A stretch of 64,000 nt of DNA from Leptothoe sp034932105 (GCF_034932105.1 NZ_JAYGIG010000114.1:186001-250000); one strand, 5' to 3'. Counted from the first letter of the stretch, positions 26,538 to 36,119 are shown. Notes: a model not told the origin generated them from the sequence alone. Program-made: numbers and translations.

Positions 26538-26807
26538 CTAATAGCCAGACCTTGGGTTAGTGGCGTTTGCTGATTTATGCCTGAGGTTCAGCCAAAGGTG
26601 GCAGGAATTGTCTTCGTAGGTAACTAGGGTATCAGCTCCCTGTTGGGCAAACTGACTGGCCTGCTGATATATCTGGTGTCGTTGACTATCGTCCAAGGTA
26701 CAGATGCGTTGAAATAGAGCGTGCTGATACTGCATGCCAGTCTGTAAGTCTTGGTCTAGCCAAAACTTAAATCGTCTGATGTGCTGGGATTGAATTGATT
26801 TGGTCAC
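26538..26807 (-). CDS. Hypothetical protein, 89 residues
   Basis: I do not recognise it. It is a small soluble protein rich in Gln and aromatic residues, with a helical N-terminal half (RFKFWLDQDLQTGMQYQHAL) and a short strand-like segment TLVTYEDNSCHLWLNL. No signal peptide or membrane helix. It lies 44 bp downstream of the pseudo-receiver gene on the same strand and may form a transcription unit with it. Confidence 0.55.
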   Translation of the reverse strand: MTKSIQSQHIRRFKFWLDQDLQTGMQYQHALFQRICTLDDSQRHQIYQQASQFAQQGADTLVTYEDNSCHLWLNLRHKSANATNPRSGY

Positions 26808-26851
26808 TATGGGCCTAAGATATGGAAAATTCTTGATTCATCAAATAATGA

Positions 26852-27235
26852 CTACAGTGTGGTTTTAGCCACAGCTGATTCAACCAGTAGATGCAAGACA
26901 TCTTGACTGAGGGGCTCAACTAGAAAACCGTCAATTCCTGGATGATCTTCTTGTGGTGACCAGCTGGGCTCATGGAACTGGGTTAGGGCAACAATGGTGG
27001 TGCCTGATGGTTTGGTAGTTTCCCTGAGTTGATTGACGAAGGCCGGTGACCAGTTTTGATCGGTCCCTGAGAGAATCACTAAATAGGGAATCCCTTGCTC
27101 GATGCGGGCGACGGCTTGCTCCGCTGATTGGGCAACAAAAACAGGCCCCTCAACTTGTGTAGAAAGTGATTGCAATGTTAGGTCTGCACCCAGGCATTGA
27201 CCTAACAGTAATACGTAACCATTGGAGCTACCCAT
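26852..27235 (-). CDS. Degenerate receiver-like protein
   Basis: About 127 residues from the Met at 27235; an upstream in-frame Met at 27292 adds 19 basic residues that look non-conserved. The alternation of strands (YVLLLGQ, YLVILSG, TTIVALTQ, DGFLVEPLS) fits a response-regulator receiver fold. However, the position of the phospho-Asp in YLVILSG is Ser, and the conserved Lys before Pro is Glu (VEPLS). It would not be phosphorylated in the usual way and may act as a pseudo-receiver. The fold assignment is inferred from the pattern only. Confidence 0.55.
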   Translation of the reverse strand: MGSSNGYVLLLGQCLGADLTLQSLSTQVEGPVFVAQSAEQAVARIEQGIPYLVILSGTDQNWSPAFVNQLRETTKPSGTTIVALTQFHEPSWSPQEDHPGIDGFLVEPLSQDVLHLLVESAVAKTTL

Positions 27236-27445
27236 ATGCCTTACCCCATTAGGCCTTTTTAGCCACTTAAGTCTATGGGGATATGTGGGCAACGGTAGAT
27301 CTGTGCAAGGTATTGAAAAGCTTCTTAGGGTGGGTTATTAAAGTTGGGAACTAGTACATTCAAGTTAATGAATTGCAAGGTTGTCAAAAAGAATAGCAAC
27401 GGATTACATGTTCTGATTACGCGTTCTGGTCGCACGGAATGGGAT

Positions 27446-28174
27446 TTAGGGGGCAAGACGTGCTTTTTTGAGGCGTGTGGTTTCATACCAGGTTGCGATC
27501 GCAGGTACCCAGGCCTGAAAATGGGGCCACATGACCTCACATAGCTTTTGAGCTTCCAGCTGAGCATCGGCTTTCCAGCGCAGATCGAGTAAATGCATTA
27601 GGGAGCGGACATTGGCTGACATCACCCAGTGTTGACGCACATCAAAAGGAATCAGTCCGCGGGCATGCTCTTCGGAAAAACCTTGTCCAATGCGGGTTTT
27701 ATAGCGCTCACAGGCTGCCAAGCACCAGTCAACGTCCTGCTGTCGCAGCTCCTCGGTGTAGGTATATTTTTTGCCTTGTCGGTCGCTATAGTCGCCAATG
27801 GGCCGTAGATAAAAGACTTCCTCCACAGACCGTTGGCCTGAAACCACGTCTAAAATTCGCGAGCCGGTATAGCGAAACGACTGCACATCAAATGAAACGC
27901 CCACTCGGTGGGTGCGGATCTGCTGCATGGTGGAATGGGGTAACCAGCCGCAGTTGAGCACAATTTGGGGATGCTCTAGGGGCCCATAGTGGCCGCGCCC
28001 ACCCTTGAGTAAATTGCGAATCACCAGGTCACCGCATTTTTCTTCAGAGGGCCAATTCTGGCGATCATTCCACACAAAGTCTTCGGCATAGTCTTGATGC
28101 ATCGCAGCATAAATAGTCTGCTGGGGATTGGGGGTTTGGGAAATGACTTCGACGGTAAACCGCTGCATGGGCAA
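27446..28174 (-). CDS. thyX: Flavin-dependent thymidylate synthase
   Basis: Converts dUMP to dTMP with methylenetetrahydrofolate, FAD and NADPH. The 242 residues carry the ThyX signature region THRVGVSFDVQSFRY near residues 90-105 and an FDVRQHWVMSANVRSLMHLLD C-terminal region (split here only for description). No ThyA is seen in the window. The start could be the first Met at 28174 or the third codon Met at 28168. Gene ends at 27446 with no terminator visible. Confidence 0.95.
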   Translation of the reverse strand: MPMQRFTVEVISQTPNPQQTIYAAMHQDYAEDFVWNDRQNWPSEEKCGDLVIRNLLKGGRGHYGPLEHPQIVLNCGWLPHSTMQQIRTHRVGVSFDVQSFRYTGSRILDVVSGQRSVEEVFYLRPIGDYSDRQGKKYTYTEELRQQDVDWCLAACERYKTRIGQGFSEEHARGLIPFDVRQHWVMSANVRSLMHLLDLRWKADAQLEAQKLCEVMWPHFQAWVPAIATWYETTRLKKARLAP

Positions 28175-28385
28175 TGGATAAAAGGGACGGTGGAAAGGAC
28201 GATGCTAGTGGTTAAGTCTGGGGGACTCAATACTGGATGCGATCAATCGTCGACCGATATAGTCTATCGATAGAGAAGCACCAGCTCAAGCAAGTCTATC
28301 GGAACGTGTAGTTTCCTAAAACCAAGTAACGAACTTTGGCGTAGCTCGGGGCTTGATGATCAAATGTTTACCCAGAGCAACAGAC

Positions 28386-29801
28386 CTAACGCCGATGGAG
28401 TTTCTGTTTTAGCTCATGTTTGAGGCGGGCCATGATCGAGGCTTCGTCCAAGTCATTCACAATGTTGGCAATTACCGTCTTGGGTCCCTGCTCTCCCCAG
28501 CTGGCTCCGTTGATTAAATAGGTGCGCGTAACTTGGCCCAGAGCATAGGTGGCTACACCCGCTACGGCGGCCTGGGTCAGGGCGACGGAGAAATAGGGGG
28601 CAAGGCTCAGCCCCCCTGTGGCCAGACCGGCTGCTCCCAAAATACCTTTGAGGGAACTGAGGCCCAGGGTAATGAGTAATTCGCTGAGGGAGAGGCTGCC
28701 GGTAGCGATCGCAATGGTCTGTAAAAGCTTGAGGGATTCCTGCTGGGACATCGGTAGCCCATAGAGTTTTGACAAACTCACTACCAGGGCTAGATCCACC
28801 GCTACTCCCCCGATCACATCGGTCAGTAATAGAGGATTCACCGCTACCGCTATGGCCTTGGTCAACGTGGTTTGCCAGATCAGATCATCCCCTCGTCGCT
28901 GACGAATTTCTAGCTTGCGCTGCACCAGTTTGGCTTGGATGTTATCGGTATATAGCAGGGTATTTAGGGCAATGAGGGCTTTGCCCTCCCGTTCCAGGAC
29001 ATCTAGAATTTTGAGCTTGAGGGTTTGAATCTCTGGTGTGCCTCGGGTGCGTTGATGTTGGCGACCCCCGTCGGTGTGCACCACCGTGGTTTGTAAGGGG
29101 GCTGCCGCTGTCAGCACAATATCCCCAGGCAAAATACTCAAGGGTGTGACCCGCTGTTGTATTTTTTCCAGCAATAGGGCCTGTTCTGCTGGGGAATACT
29201 GGTCGGCCTTGTTGAAAACTAGCAAAATTGGTTTGCCCGCCTGACGCAGCCACCCCAGGGCGTCATATTCCACTTGGGTCAGATCGGCTGAGATCACAAA
29301 TAGGACTAAATCGCTCTGTTGGGCTACCCGTTCCGCCAATTGCTGTCGTTGCTCCCCCCCCACCTCATCAATGCCTGGGGTATCAATCAGTTCGACTCGA
29401 GAGCCAGTTTTATTCGTCTTATCCGTCAGGGATACTCGCTGCACGGGGCCATCTTCTGATTCATTCAGGACTTGCCAGTCCACGCTGGTGACAGCTTGGG
29501 TGACGCCATGGAGGGGGCCGGTGATAAAGAGGGGTTGGCCAATTAAGGCATTGAGGAGGGATGACTTACCTCGACCCACCATGCCGAATACGGCTAGGTG
29601 GATGGTTCCCTGCTCCAGTTTCTGCTGTAATCCCAGCAGGTTATCAATTTCGGGCTGTAGTCCTTCCCGCTCCCGGGGCGTTAGATCCAAGCCCTCAATC
29701 ACCTGTTTTAAGCTGGCCTGGGCTTGGCCATAGTGGAGGTTGAGTTGTGAAAACTCGACTGGGGTATGGGCTGACGGCGAAGAATCAGGCAAATTAGTCA
29801 A
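28386..29801 (-). CDS. Era-like GTPase with C-terminal membrane domain (DUF697-like)
   Basis: A 471-residue GTPase. G1 is GMVGRGKSS at 73-80, G3 is DTPGIDEV near 140 and G4 is FNKAD near 197, so the GTP-binding site is complete. The C-terminal third (about 310-450) has several hydrophobic helices (IAVAVNPLLLTDVIGGVAVD, SVALTQAAVAGVATYALG), resembling the DUF697 membrane domain joined to GTPases in cyanobacteria. It probably acts at a membrane; the process is unknown. It is a single gene, divergent from the YbjN-like gene. Confidence 0.85.
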   Translation of the reverse strand: MTNLPDSSPSAHTPVEFSQLNLHYGQAQASLKQVIEGLDLTPREREGLQPEIDNLLGLQQKLEQGTIHLAVFGMVGRGKSSLLNALIGQPLFITGPLHGVTQAVTSVDWQVLNESEDGPVQRVSLTDKTNKTGSRVELIDTPGIDEVGGEQRQQLAERVAQQSDLVLFVISADLTQVEYDALGWLRQAGKPILLVFNKADQYSPAEQALLLEKIQQRVTPLSILPGDIVLTAAAPLQTTVVHTDGGRQHQRTRGTPEIQTLKLKILDVLEREGKALIALNTLLYTDNIQAKLVQRKLEIRQRRGDDLIWQTTLTKAIAVAVNPLLLTDVIGGVAVDLALVVSLSKLYGLPMSQQESLKLLQTIAIATGSLSLSELLITLGLSSLKGILGAAGLATGGLSLAPYFSVALTQAAVAGVATYALGQVTRTYLINGASWGEQGPKTVIANIVNDLDEASIMARLKHELKQKLHRR

Positions 29802-29959
29802 CGTGGTCTTGCTTTATCTAATCGTTGGTGGTTCCCTCAGTTTAATGCGGCCGTTACAGAGCTAACATCATCAAGAAACTTTTCAGTCTCCATAGAACAT
29901 AGATGAGAGAATAAATATTGCTTATCGTCTGACTTCGTCGTCAATCTTGCTGCTTCTTC

Positions 29960-30421
29960 ATGGATTTTCAAAGTTCAGCTCAGAACACTTGCTATGACCG
30001 CATTGCCCCCTGGATGGATGAGCTATTTGGGGAGTCAACGGTCGCCTTCGAAGATGAACCCTTATTTATTATTACCATTGGCTCTGCAGTGGCTTCCACC
30101 CGTGTGGTTCCCTGGGGTGAAAATGAGGCCCTGATTACCACTCGGTCCTATGTGGTGACTGATGTGGATGCTACACCTGAGCTGACTTACTACTTACTCA
30201 GGGCCAACGATAATATCTTGTTTGGCCGCTTTGCCCTCGATAGTGAAGATGATGTTGTTTTTGAGCACAGCCTCGTGGGGTCTACCTGCGATCGCATCGA
30301 ACTTAGGCATTCCGTCACCACGGTGGTTCGTCTGGCTGATGATTATGATGATGAAATCGTAGCGCGCTGGGGCGGGAAGCGTGCCCTTGACCGTTGGGCT
30401 TCGCCCGATTACAGAAGCTAG
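29960..30421 (+). CDS. YbjN-domain protein
   Basis: A soluble, acidic protein of 153 residues resembling the YbjN family, whose fold is like type III secretion chaperones. Recognisable segments are PLFIITIGSAVASTRV and LTYYLLRANDNILFGRFALD, which are typical of cyanobacterial members. Function is unknown in this phylum; in enterobacteria ybjN affects motility and stress. It is followed by a strong terminator. Confidence 0.75.
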   Translation: MDFQSSAQNTCYDRIAPWMDELFGESTVAFEDEPLFIITIGSAVASTRVVPWGENEALITTRSYVVTDVDATPELTYYLLRANDNILFGRFALDSEDDVVFEHSLVGSTCDRIELRHSVTTVVRLADDYDDEIVARWGGKRALDRWASPDYRS

Positions 30422-30473
30422 ATGTCCTTTAAGGTTTGAGCTATGGGGGTGACAGCTATAGGGAGTCAGGTTG

Positions 30474-30515
30474 CCAAAGCAAAAAGCGGGTGATATCACC
30501 CGCCTTTTGCTTTGG
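30474..30515. terminator. Bidirectional terminator between the YbjN-like gene and ugd
   Basis: Two 21-base arms with a single mismatch, centred on GCGGGTGAT/ATCACCCGC (30486-30503), flanked by A-rich and T-rich ends. It serves the convergent YbjN-like gene and ugd. Confidence 0.85.
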
Positions 30516-30586
30516 CTCCAGAGAATTCTAGAAAATTCTAGATTTATAGTTGCCTAGGGCCAGGGATTAGACCCCTGTTAGGGGAT

Positions 30587-31966
30587 CTAATGGCCGACAC
30601 CGATGTAGGTAAAGCCAGCTGCCTCCAGGACGTTGCGGTCTAAGTAGTTACGACCATCAATCATGTTGGGGGTGTGCATTAGGCCAGCCATTTTGGTGTA
30701 GTCCAAATCCTTAAACTGTTCCCAGTCAGTTACCAGCACCAGGGCATCGCAACCATCGGCCAAGCGCTCAACATCCGTCTCCACGATGACCCCCGTCATG
30801 CCATCGCGCATTCCACTTTGGGAAACAATCGGATCATAGGCCTTGACTTTGGCTCCCAATCGATTGAGATGCTCAATCAAAATCAGGGAGGGCGCATCCC
30901 GCATGTCGTCGGTATCGGGCTTAAAGGTGAGACCCAACAGCCCCACGGTCTTACCCTTCAAAATTTTCAGCATCTGCTGTAGTTTTTCTAGGGAAAGCAG
31001 ACGCTGCCGCGTATTGACATCGATGGTGGCCTTGAGCAACTGGGCCTCATAGCCGTAGTCATCAGCGGTGTGAACCAACGCTGAAACATCTTTGGGGAAG
31101 CAGGACCCACCCCAACCAATGCCCGCTTGCAGAAACTTGCTGCCAATGCGGGAATCCAGACCGATACCCTGGGCGACTTGAACCACATCCGCTCCGACGC
31201 GATCGCAAATATTCGCCACTTCATTAATGAAGCTAATCTTCGTGGCCAAAAATGCGTTCGACGCATACTTCACCATTTCGGCAGAGCTCAGATCGGTGAC
31301 CAAAATCGGCACCTGGGGGGCAGACTGATCTTCCGCAAACTTGCGCTCCACAATGGGCTCATACAGCTCTTTCATCATGGCAATGGCCTTGGGGTTGCTG
31401 CCCCCCAGCACAATCCGATCCGGGTTAAAGGTGTCATAGACCGCAGAGCCTTCCCGCAGAAACTCCGGATTGCTAACCACGTCAAAGGGAGGCGTCTCTG
31501 GCTTACCAACGGGGGCACCGGCACCCACCGGTATCTGCTGACGCTCAGCCATGCCATCCATCACAATCATGCGCACCCAGTCACCCGAACCAATGGGAAC
31601 GGTGGACTTGTTCACAATCACCTTATAGCCGCCGTTGAGATGCTCACCGATGCCACGGGCTACGGCTTCCACATAGCGAGTGTCACTTTCCCCAGTGGGC
31701 AGTGGGGGTGTCCCCACTGCGATGAATAGAATATCGCCATGGGATACCCCCGCTCCTAGGTCAGTGGTAAATGTTAGGCGACCCGCCTCCATGGAGGATT
31801 GCATCAGCTCAGACAGTCCCGGTTCAAAAATGGGGGATTGCCCTGACTTCATCAGCTTGACCTTCTCTGCATTGTTATCAATGCAAATCACTTCATGGCC
31901 GATATGGGACAGACACACCCCTGTGACCAAGCCAACATAGCCCGTACCAATAACGCAAACACGCAT
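30587..31966 (-). CDS. ugd: UDP-glucose 6-dehydrogenase
   Basis: Oxidises UDP-glucose twice with NAD+ to UDP-glucuronate, a precursor for exopolysaccharide. The 459 residues have the N-terminal Rossmann motif GTGYVGLVTG (7-16), the catalytic Cys in GWGGSCFPKD near 272, and a second Rossmann domain starting LLGLTFKPDTDDMRDAPS. It lies 133 bp downstream of uxs, which uses its product, so the two form a UDP-xylose pathway unit, although a hairpin lies between them. The ATG has AAGGAG six bases upstream. Confidence 0.96.
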   Translation of the reverse strand: MRVCVIGTGYVGLVTGVCLSHIGHEVICIDNNAEKVKLMKSGQSPIFEPGLSELMQSSMEAGRLTFTTDLGAGVSHGDILFIAVGTPPLPTGESDTRYVEAVARGIGEHLNGGYKVIVNKSTVPIGSGDWVRMIVMDGMAERQQIPVGAGAPVGKPETPPFDVVSNPEFLREGSAVYDTFNPDRIVLGGSNPKAIAMMKELYEPIVERKFAEDQSAPQVPILVTDLSSAEMVKYASNAFLATKISFINEVANICDRVGADVVQVAQGIGLDSRIGSKFLQAGIGWGGSCFPKDVSALVHTADDYGYEAQLLKATIDVNTRQRLLSLEKLQQMLKILKGKTVGLLGLTFKPDTDDMRDAPSLILIEHLNRLGAKVKAYDPIVSQSGMRDGMTGVIVETDVERLADGCDALVLVTDWEQFKDLDYTKMAGLMHTPNMIDGRNYLDRNVLEAAGFTYIGVGH

Positions 31967-32049
31967 ATAAATACTCCTTACTTAAAAATAAATTCAGTGA
32001 ACGTAAACCTCAGGGTTGTTAGCTCAAGCCTGTCGCTGAAACCTTTGCC

Positions 32050-32075
32050 CCCCTTGGCTTTACTGAGCCAAGGGG
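32050..32075. other. Hairpin between uxs and ugd
   Basis: Perfect 10-bp stem CCCCTTGGCT / AGCCAAGGGG with a 6-nt loop, 24 bp after the uxs stop. There is no T run after it on the minus strand, so it may act as an RNA-stabilising or processing element that sets different levels of the two enzymes. Confidence 0.5.
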
Positions 32076-32099
32076 AAACTCTATATCCAACAAAATCAA

Positions 32100-33068
32100 C
32101 TAAGAAGATTTTGCGGTGGTAGGTATTGCTAGTTTACCTGCTTCCTCTAGACGTGCTTTAAAGTCGGCGATGGTTAGTTCTAATCCTTCTTTTAGCGGCA
32201 CTGTGGGTTCCCAACCCAACATGCTCTTAGCCTTGGTGATATCAGGTTGGCGACGACGTGGATCATCCTGGGGCAAGGGCTCAAATTTCAACTCAGCATC
32301 AGGATTAATCATTTTCTGAACCGACTGAGCCAGTTCTAAAATGGTGTACTCCCCTGGGTTCCCTAAGTTCATGGGGCCAATATAATCCCCATTCATCAGG
32401 CGAATAAACCCATCTACTAAGTCAGAAACGTAGCAGAAACTGCGGGTTTGAGAACCTTCACCATAGATAGTCAGGGGAATACCCTGCAGCGCCTGCACAA
32501 TAAAGTTACTCACTACTCGACCATCGTTTTCCAACATCCGCGGCCCATAGGTATTAAAAATCCTGACTACCCGGATATCCACATCATTTTGGCGATGGTA
32601 ATCAAAGGCTAGGGTTTCAGCCACTCGTTTGCCTTCGTCGTAGCAGCTGCGAATACCAATGGTATTAACGCTACCCCGATACTCTTCAGGCTGGGGATGC
32701 ACCTCGGGATCACCGTATACTTCCGAGGTGGACGCTAGGAAAAATCTGGCTTTGACTCGCTTGGCCAAGCCCAGCATGTTGAGGGTACCCATCACATTGG
32801 TCTTGATGGTTTTGACCGGATTGTATTGGTAATGGACCGGGGAAGCTGGACAGGCTAGGTGGTATATCTGGTCTACTTCTAATCGGATTGGCTCTGTTAC
32901 ATCGTGCCGAATCAGCTCAAAGTGAGGATGATTCAACCACTTCAATACATTGTCCTTGCGTCCTGTGTAGAAATTATCCAGACAGATCACCTCATGGTTT
33001 TCCCCCATCAGCCGATCAATGAGGTGTGAGCCAATGAAACCAGCACCACCCGTAACTAAAATTCTCAT
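32100..33068 (-). CDS. uxs: UDP-glucuronate decarboxylase (UDP-xylose synthase)
   Basis: A short-chain dehydrogenase-like enzyme of 322 residues converting UDP-glucuronate to UDP-xylose. It has the NAD-binding GGAGFIGSH (7-15), ACPASPVHYQ typical of this subgroup, the catalytic ASTSEVYGD, and the YxxxK pair in CYDEGKR. The IFNTYGPRM and RSFCYVSD segments match the UXS subgroup better than dTDP-glucose dehydratase or GalE. With ugd it supplies UDP-GlcA and UDP-Xyl for surface polysaccharide. Confidence 0.92.
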   Translation of the reverse strand: MRILVTGGAGFIGSHLIDRLMGENHEVICLDNFYTGRKDNVLKWLNHPHFELIRHDVTEPIRLEVDQIYHLACPASPVHYQYNPVKTIKTNVMGTLNMLGLAKRVKARFFLASTSEVYGDPEVHPQPEEYRGSVNTIGIRSCYDEGKRVAETLAFDYHRQNDVDIRVVRIFNTYGPRMLENDGRVVSNFIVQALQGIPLTIYGEGSQTRSFCYVSDLVDGFIRLMNGDYIGPMNLGNPGEYTILELAQSVQKMINPDAELKFEPLPQDDPRRRQPDITKAKSMLGWEPTVPLKEGLELTIADFKARLEEAGKLAIPTTAKSS

Positions 33069-33470
33069 AGCACTTTTGAACTAGTAAAACGCCGATAAAA
33101 TTTGAAATGTTTGCAACCTATATGCTTCCTGGCAGCCAGGACTTTGTCCAGGACTTTGTCCAGAATGCTAGTCGAGGGACATCTCTGATAAAAACAACCA
33201 TAGGGAATGGAGCAAACATCCTAGAGAGCCGTTGATACTATCACTAGCCCATTGGGCGAAAGCCACCATTTCCGTGGAATACCCCTAATATGTTTGCAAT
33301 TTAACAAAGTTGCTTGGTTAAACGACAGGCTGAAACGGACATTTATTACAACTTCAAATCCTTTTTACAGGAATACCCAAAACCTAGCTGTAAATACCAA
33401 GCCGCAGGAACCTACCGTAGAGCCCATGGATTGGAGGTCTGGTAGAAAAGTTCTGGGATGGAGGGGGATC
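33069..33470. other. Intergenic region upstream of uxs
   Basis: No supported gene. CCAGGACTTTGT occurs twice in tandem (33136-33159), followed by CCAG. An open frame on the plus strand (33252-33485) runs into the 3' end of the TPR gene and has no family features. Confidence 0.5.
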
Positions 33471-33893
33471 TTAAAACTTTATTAATGTCTCTAAATCAGT
33501 TTTGATCCAGTCGATACCTGATTTTGTCCCCTGGCGGTCATAAATATCGCTGGCTGCTACAAAATCGCTCACAGCCGCTTGCTTTTTGGCTAGGTTGGCC
33601 TGGGCTCTGGCGCGATTATGAAATGCTTCAGCTAGGGTGGGCTCGCAGGCAAGTACCTGGGTAAAGCAGTCAATGGCTTTGGTATAGGCCCGTTCTCGAT
33701 AGGCTAATACCCCTTGGTTGAACTGATGGCGAGCTTCGCCACTAATGGGGGTGGATAGGTCAGTAATCGGAGTTGTGAAGGGGGTACGTCGTCCCAAGGG
33801 CCGTAGGGTAGTGGTTGCGATCGCACCGCCGCCAATCCCCAGAATGGCTAGCATTACGGTTAGTACAACCCATCCGTTACTCGAAACTTCCAT
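33471..33893 (-). CDS. Membrane-anchored TPR protein
   Basis: A 140-residue protein with an N-terminal hydrophobic helix (WVVLTVMLAILGIGGGAIA, about 8-27) and about two tetratricopeptide repeats (about 50-125), visible as GVLAYRERAYTKAIDCFTQV and AEAFHNRARAQANL. The helix is an uncleaved anchor or signal. TPR units mediate protein contacts. No partner is suggested by the neighbours. The start is the only Met before the helix. Confidence 0.75.
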   Translation of the reverse strand: MEVSSNGWVVLTVMLAILGIGGGAIATTTLRPLGRRTPFTTPITDLSTPISGEARHQFNQGVLAYRERAYTKAIDCFTQVLACEPTLAEAFHNRARAQANLAKKQAAVSDFVAASDIYDRQGTKSGIDWIKTDLETLIKF

Positions 33894-34280
33894 AATTCAC
33901 CATAATTTGACTAGAGCCTAGTTTTTCCTGTGATCGGGTGCTTAATAAAATCTGGCTAAAATCCTGTTTGTCCATGAGCCTTGTGAAAAGATTTTATGAA
34001 GTCCTACCCATTACCTAAAGATTCAACCTGTGCCTGCCCTAGAAAATCACGAGCAGCTTTATTAAATCTTTATTCTTAACGGTGATCAAATATCAATAGT
34101 TGAATCGCGTTATGCTTAGATTAAAATGCCCGTAACTATGAACTGCAAGGCCCCCCATGGGATAGTCTACTTGTTAGAATTCCATGAGGTTCCCCGGGCC
34201 GTTTGGAGCAGTGCCCAACGGTTTATTTAGCATGGTCTGATTTGCCAAAAAGACTCAGTCATTGATTATTTAGAGGTTTT
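33894..34280. other. Intergenic region between the TPR and DUF4058 genes
   Basis: Divergent promoter region for the TPR gene (minus) and the DUF4058 gene (plus). It is AT-rich around 34050-34140. No RNA gene or repeat was recognised. Confidence 0.5.
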
Positions 34281-34283
34281 TTG

Positions 34284-35114
34284 ATGCCTGATATGTTTCC
34301 CGGCATGAACCCTTACCTGGAACATCCCGACCTTTGGCCGACTATTCATCCACGGTTTGTCACCGCATTGGCTAACCTTCTACGGAAGGACGTTTCTGAC
34401 CGATATAACGTCATTATCCGCCAACGGGTTTATCGTGTCAGCGGTGAAGACAGCTTGGTGGTTGAGCAATCGGGCCAAGCAAATACCAGTAATGGTTCAA
34501 TGGGGGCAACGGTAAACGGGGTGAACGGTTCAGCCGTAACGTCCCAACAACCTATTCCCACTTACATTGCTGTGCCTCAAACGATTAAAGAGGACTATAT
34601 CGAAGTCGTCGATCATCAAATTGGTACAACGGTTACCATTGTGGAGGTCCTCACGCCCCAGAGAAAGCGCCCAGGTCGTGGTCGAGAAAACTACGAACAG
34701 CGCTGTGAGGCTATTTTTGGGGGTGACACTCATTTTGTTGAAATCGATTTATTACGAGCTTGGGAACCCATTTCTGCCTATGGTCCCAGTGACACTGACT
34801 ATCAAGTTTTAGTCAGTCGTAGCGATCAGCGTCCTAAAGCCGACCTATACACCTGGCAGGTTAACGCCCCGATTCCACCGCTCACCCTGCCCCTTAGTCG
34901 TCCCCAGGATGGAGAGGGTGCCCAAGCTAGCTGTACGGTTGATTTGAAACAGGCGCTGATCGATAGCTGCGCCGGGTCCACCTATAACTTTTCCATCAAC
35001 TACGAACGGGATCCCATTCCCCCTCTGCGTCCGGAGGCCAAGCTTTGGCTGGCAAATCTATTGGAGCAATCGGGGCTGCGGCAACCAAGCCAGATCATAC
35101 AAGCCAGATCATAA
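34284..35114 (+). CDS. DUF4058 family protein
   Basis: A cyanobacteria-enriched family of unknown function, often present in many paralogues. The N-terminus MPDMFPGMNPYLEHPDLW is the family hallmark, with FVTALANLL soon after. The 276 residues include a low-complexity Asn/Gly/Ser insert near residues 70-85. The ATG at 34284, 8 bp after GAGG, is preferred over the in-frame TTG at 34281. A small tandem duplication (AAGCCAGATCATAC-like) marks the last codons. It lies 48 bp upstream of the alpha/beta hydrolase gene. Confidence 0.88.
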   Translation: MPDMFPGMNPYLEHPDLWPTIHPRFVTALANLLRKDVSDRYNVIIRQRVYRVSGEDSLVVEQSGQANTSNGSMGATVNGVNGSAVTSQQPIPTYIAVPQTIKEDYIEVVDHQIGTTVTIVEVLTPQRKRPGRGRENYEQRCEAIFGGDTHFVEIDLLRAWEPISAYGPSDTDYQVLVSRSDQRPKADLYTWQVNAPIPPLTLPLSRPQDGEGAQASCTVDLKQALIDSCAGSTYNFSINYERDPIPPLRPEAKLWLANLLEQSGLRQPSQIIQARS

Positions 35115-35162
35115 ATAGATATGATGAGTTAAAGCTCGAAATCATAGCGCGTATCTGTAGGC

Positions 35163-36119
35163 ATGACCGGCCAAACCGTTAATCATCCCCTGACATCCCG
35201 TGATTTAGATTCCCTTAGCTCCTCGAATCCCCCATCTGCTAAGGGAATTGGCCAAAGCCAGCAAACAATTTGGAACTGGCGAGGTTACGACATTTGTTAC
35301 ACCGTTGAGGGATATGGTGTGCCCTTAGTGTTGATCCATGGGTTTGGGGCCTCCATTGGTCACTGGCGTAAAAATATTCCTGTTTTGGCCGCAGCAGGCT
35401 ATCAAGTCTATGCCCTAGATCTACTGGGATTTGGCGGATCTGAAAAACCAGCCCTAGATTATTCGTTAGATCTTTGGGAAGTTCTCCTGCGGGATTTTTG
35501 GCACTATCACATCGGTGTTCCGGCTGTTTTTGTGGGAAATTCCATCGGTGGTCTTTTGGTGTTGATGACGTTGGCTAACTCCCCTGACATAGCCCAGGGT
35601 GGGGTGCTGCTCAACTGTGCTGGCAGCCTTAACCATCGCCCCGAAGATTTACCCCGCCCCCTCAGTGTTGTCATGGGGCTGTTTAGTAAAGTTGTTAGTA
35701 ATTCGGTCTTAGGCCCGCTGATTTTTGATCAGGTACGGCAGCGATTTCGCATCCGTGGTGCCCTCAAGCAGGTCTATGGCAACCGCGATGCCATTACGCC
35801 TGAATTGGTGGAAATCCTCTATCGTCCTTCCTGTGATCTGGGGGCTCAAAAGGTTTTTGCTTCGATTTTGACGGCTCCGCCAGGGCCCCGTCCCAGTGAA
35901 CTTTTGCCTCAGATTCAGCACCCACTGCTAGTCCTTTGGGGGGAAACCGATCCCTGGACCCCGATTCAAGGTGCGAAGCTCTATCAATCAATGGCCGATG
36001 ATCCTGAGCAGTCCGTAACGTTTCAATCGATTCCGGACACAGGGCATTGCCCCCATGATGAACGCCCAGAGTTGGTTAATGGGTTGATATTGGATTGGCT
36101 GAAATCCCAGAATTTCTAA
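35163..36119 (+). CDS. Alpha/beta-fold hydrolase
   Basis: A 318-residue serine hydrolase with a ~40-residue N-terminal lead. The oxyanion HGFGAS segment lies near residue 60, the nucleophile elbow GNSIGG near 127, the acid in WGETDPWTP near 262 and the His in DTGHCPHDE near 297, so the triad is complete. The sequence resembles the cyanobacterial and plastid group that includes pheophytinase-like and other chlorophyll- or lipid-active hydrolases; the substrate cannot be assigned by eye. It follows the DUF4058 gene on the same strand. Confidence 0.87.
   Translation: MTGQTVNHPLTSRDLDSLSSSNPPSAKGIGQSQQTIWNWRGYDICYTVEGYGVPLVLIHGFGASIGHWRKNIPVLAAAGYQVYALDLLGFGGSEKPALDYSLDLWEVLLRDFWHYHIGVPAVFVGNSIGGLLVLMTLANSPDIAQGGVLLNCAGSLNHRPEDLPRPLSVVMGLFSKVVSNSVLGPLIFDQVRQRFRIRGALKQVYGNRDAITPELVEILYRPSCDLGAQKVFASILTAPPGPRPSELLPQIQHPLLVLWGETDPWTPIQGAKLYQSMADDPEQSVTFQSIPDTGHCPHDERPELVNGLILDWLKSQNF

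Noticed and set aside
31127..31729. A 200-codon plus-strand frame
   Set aside because: Fully antisense to ugd, which has intact motifs; product has no family features.
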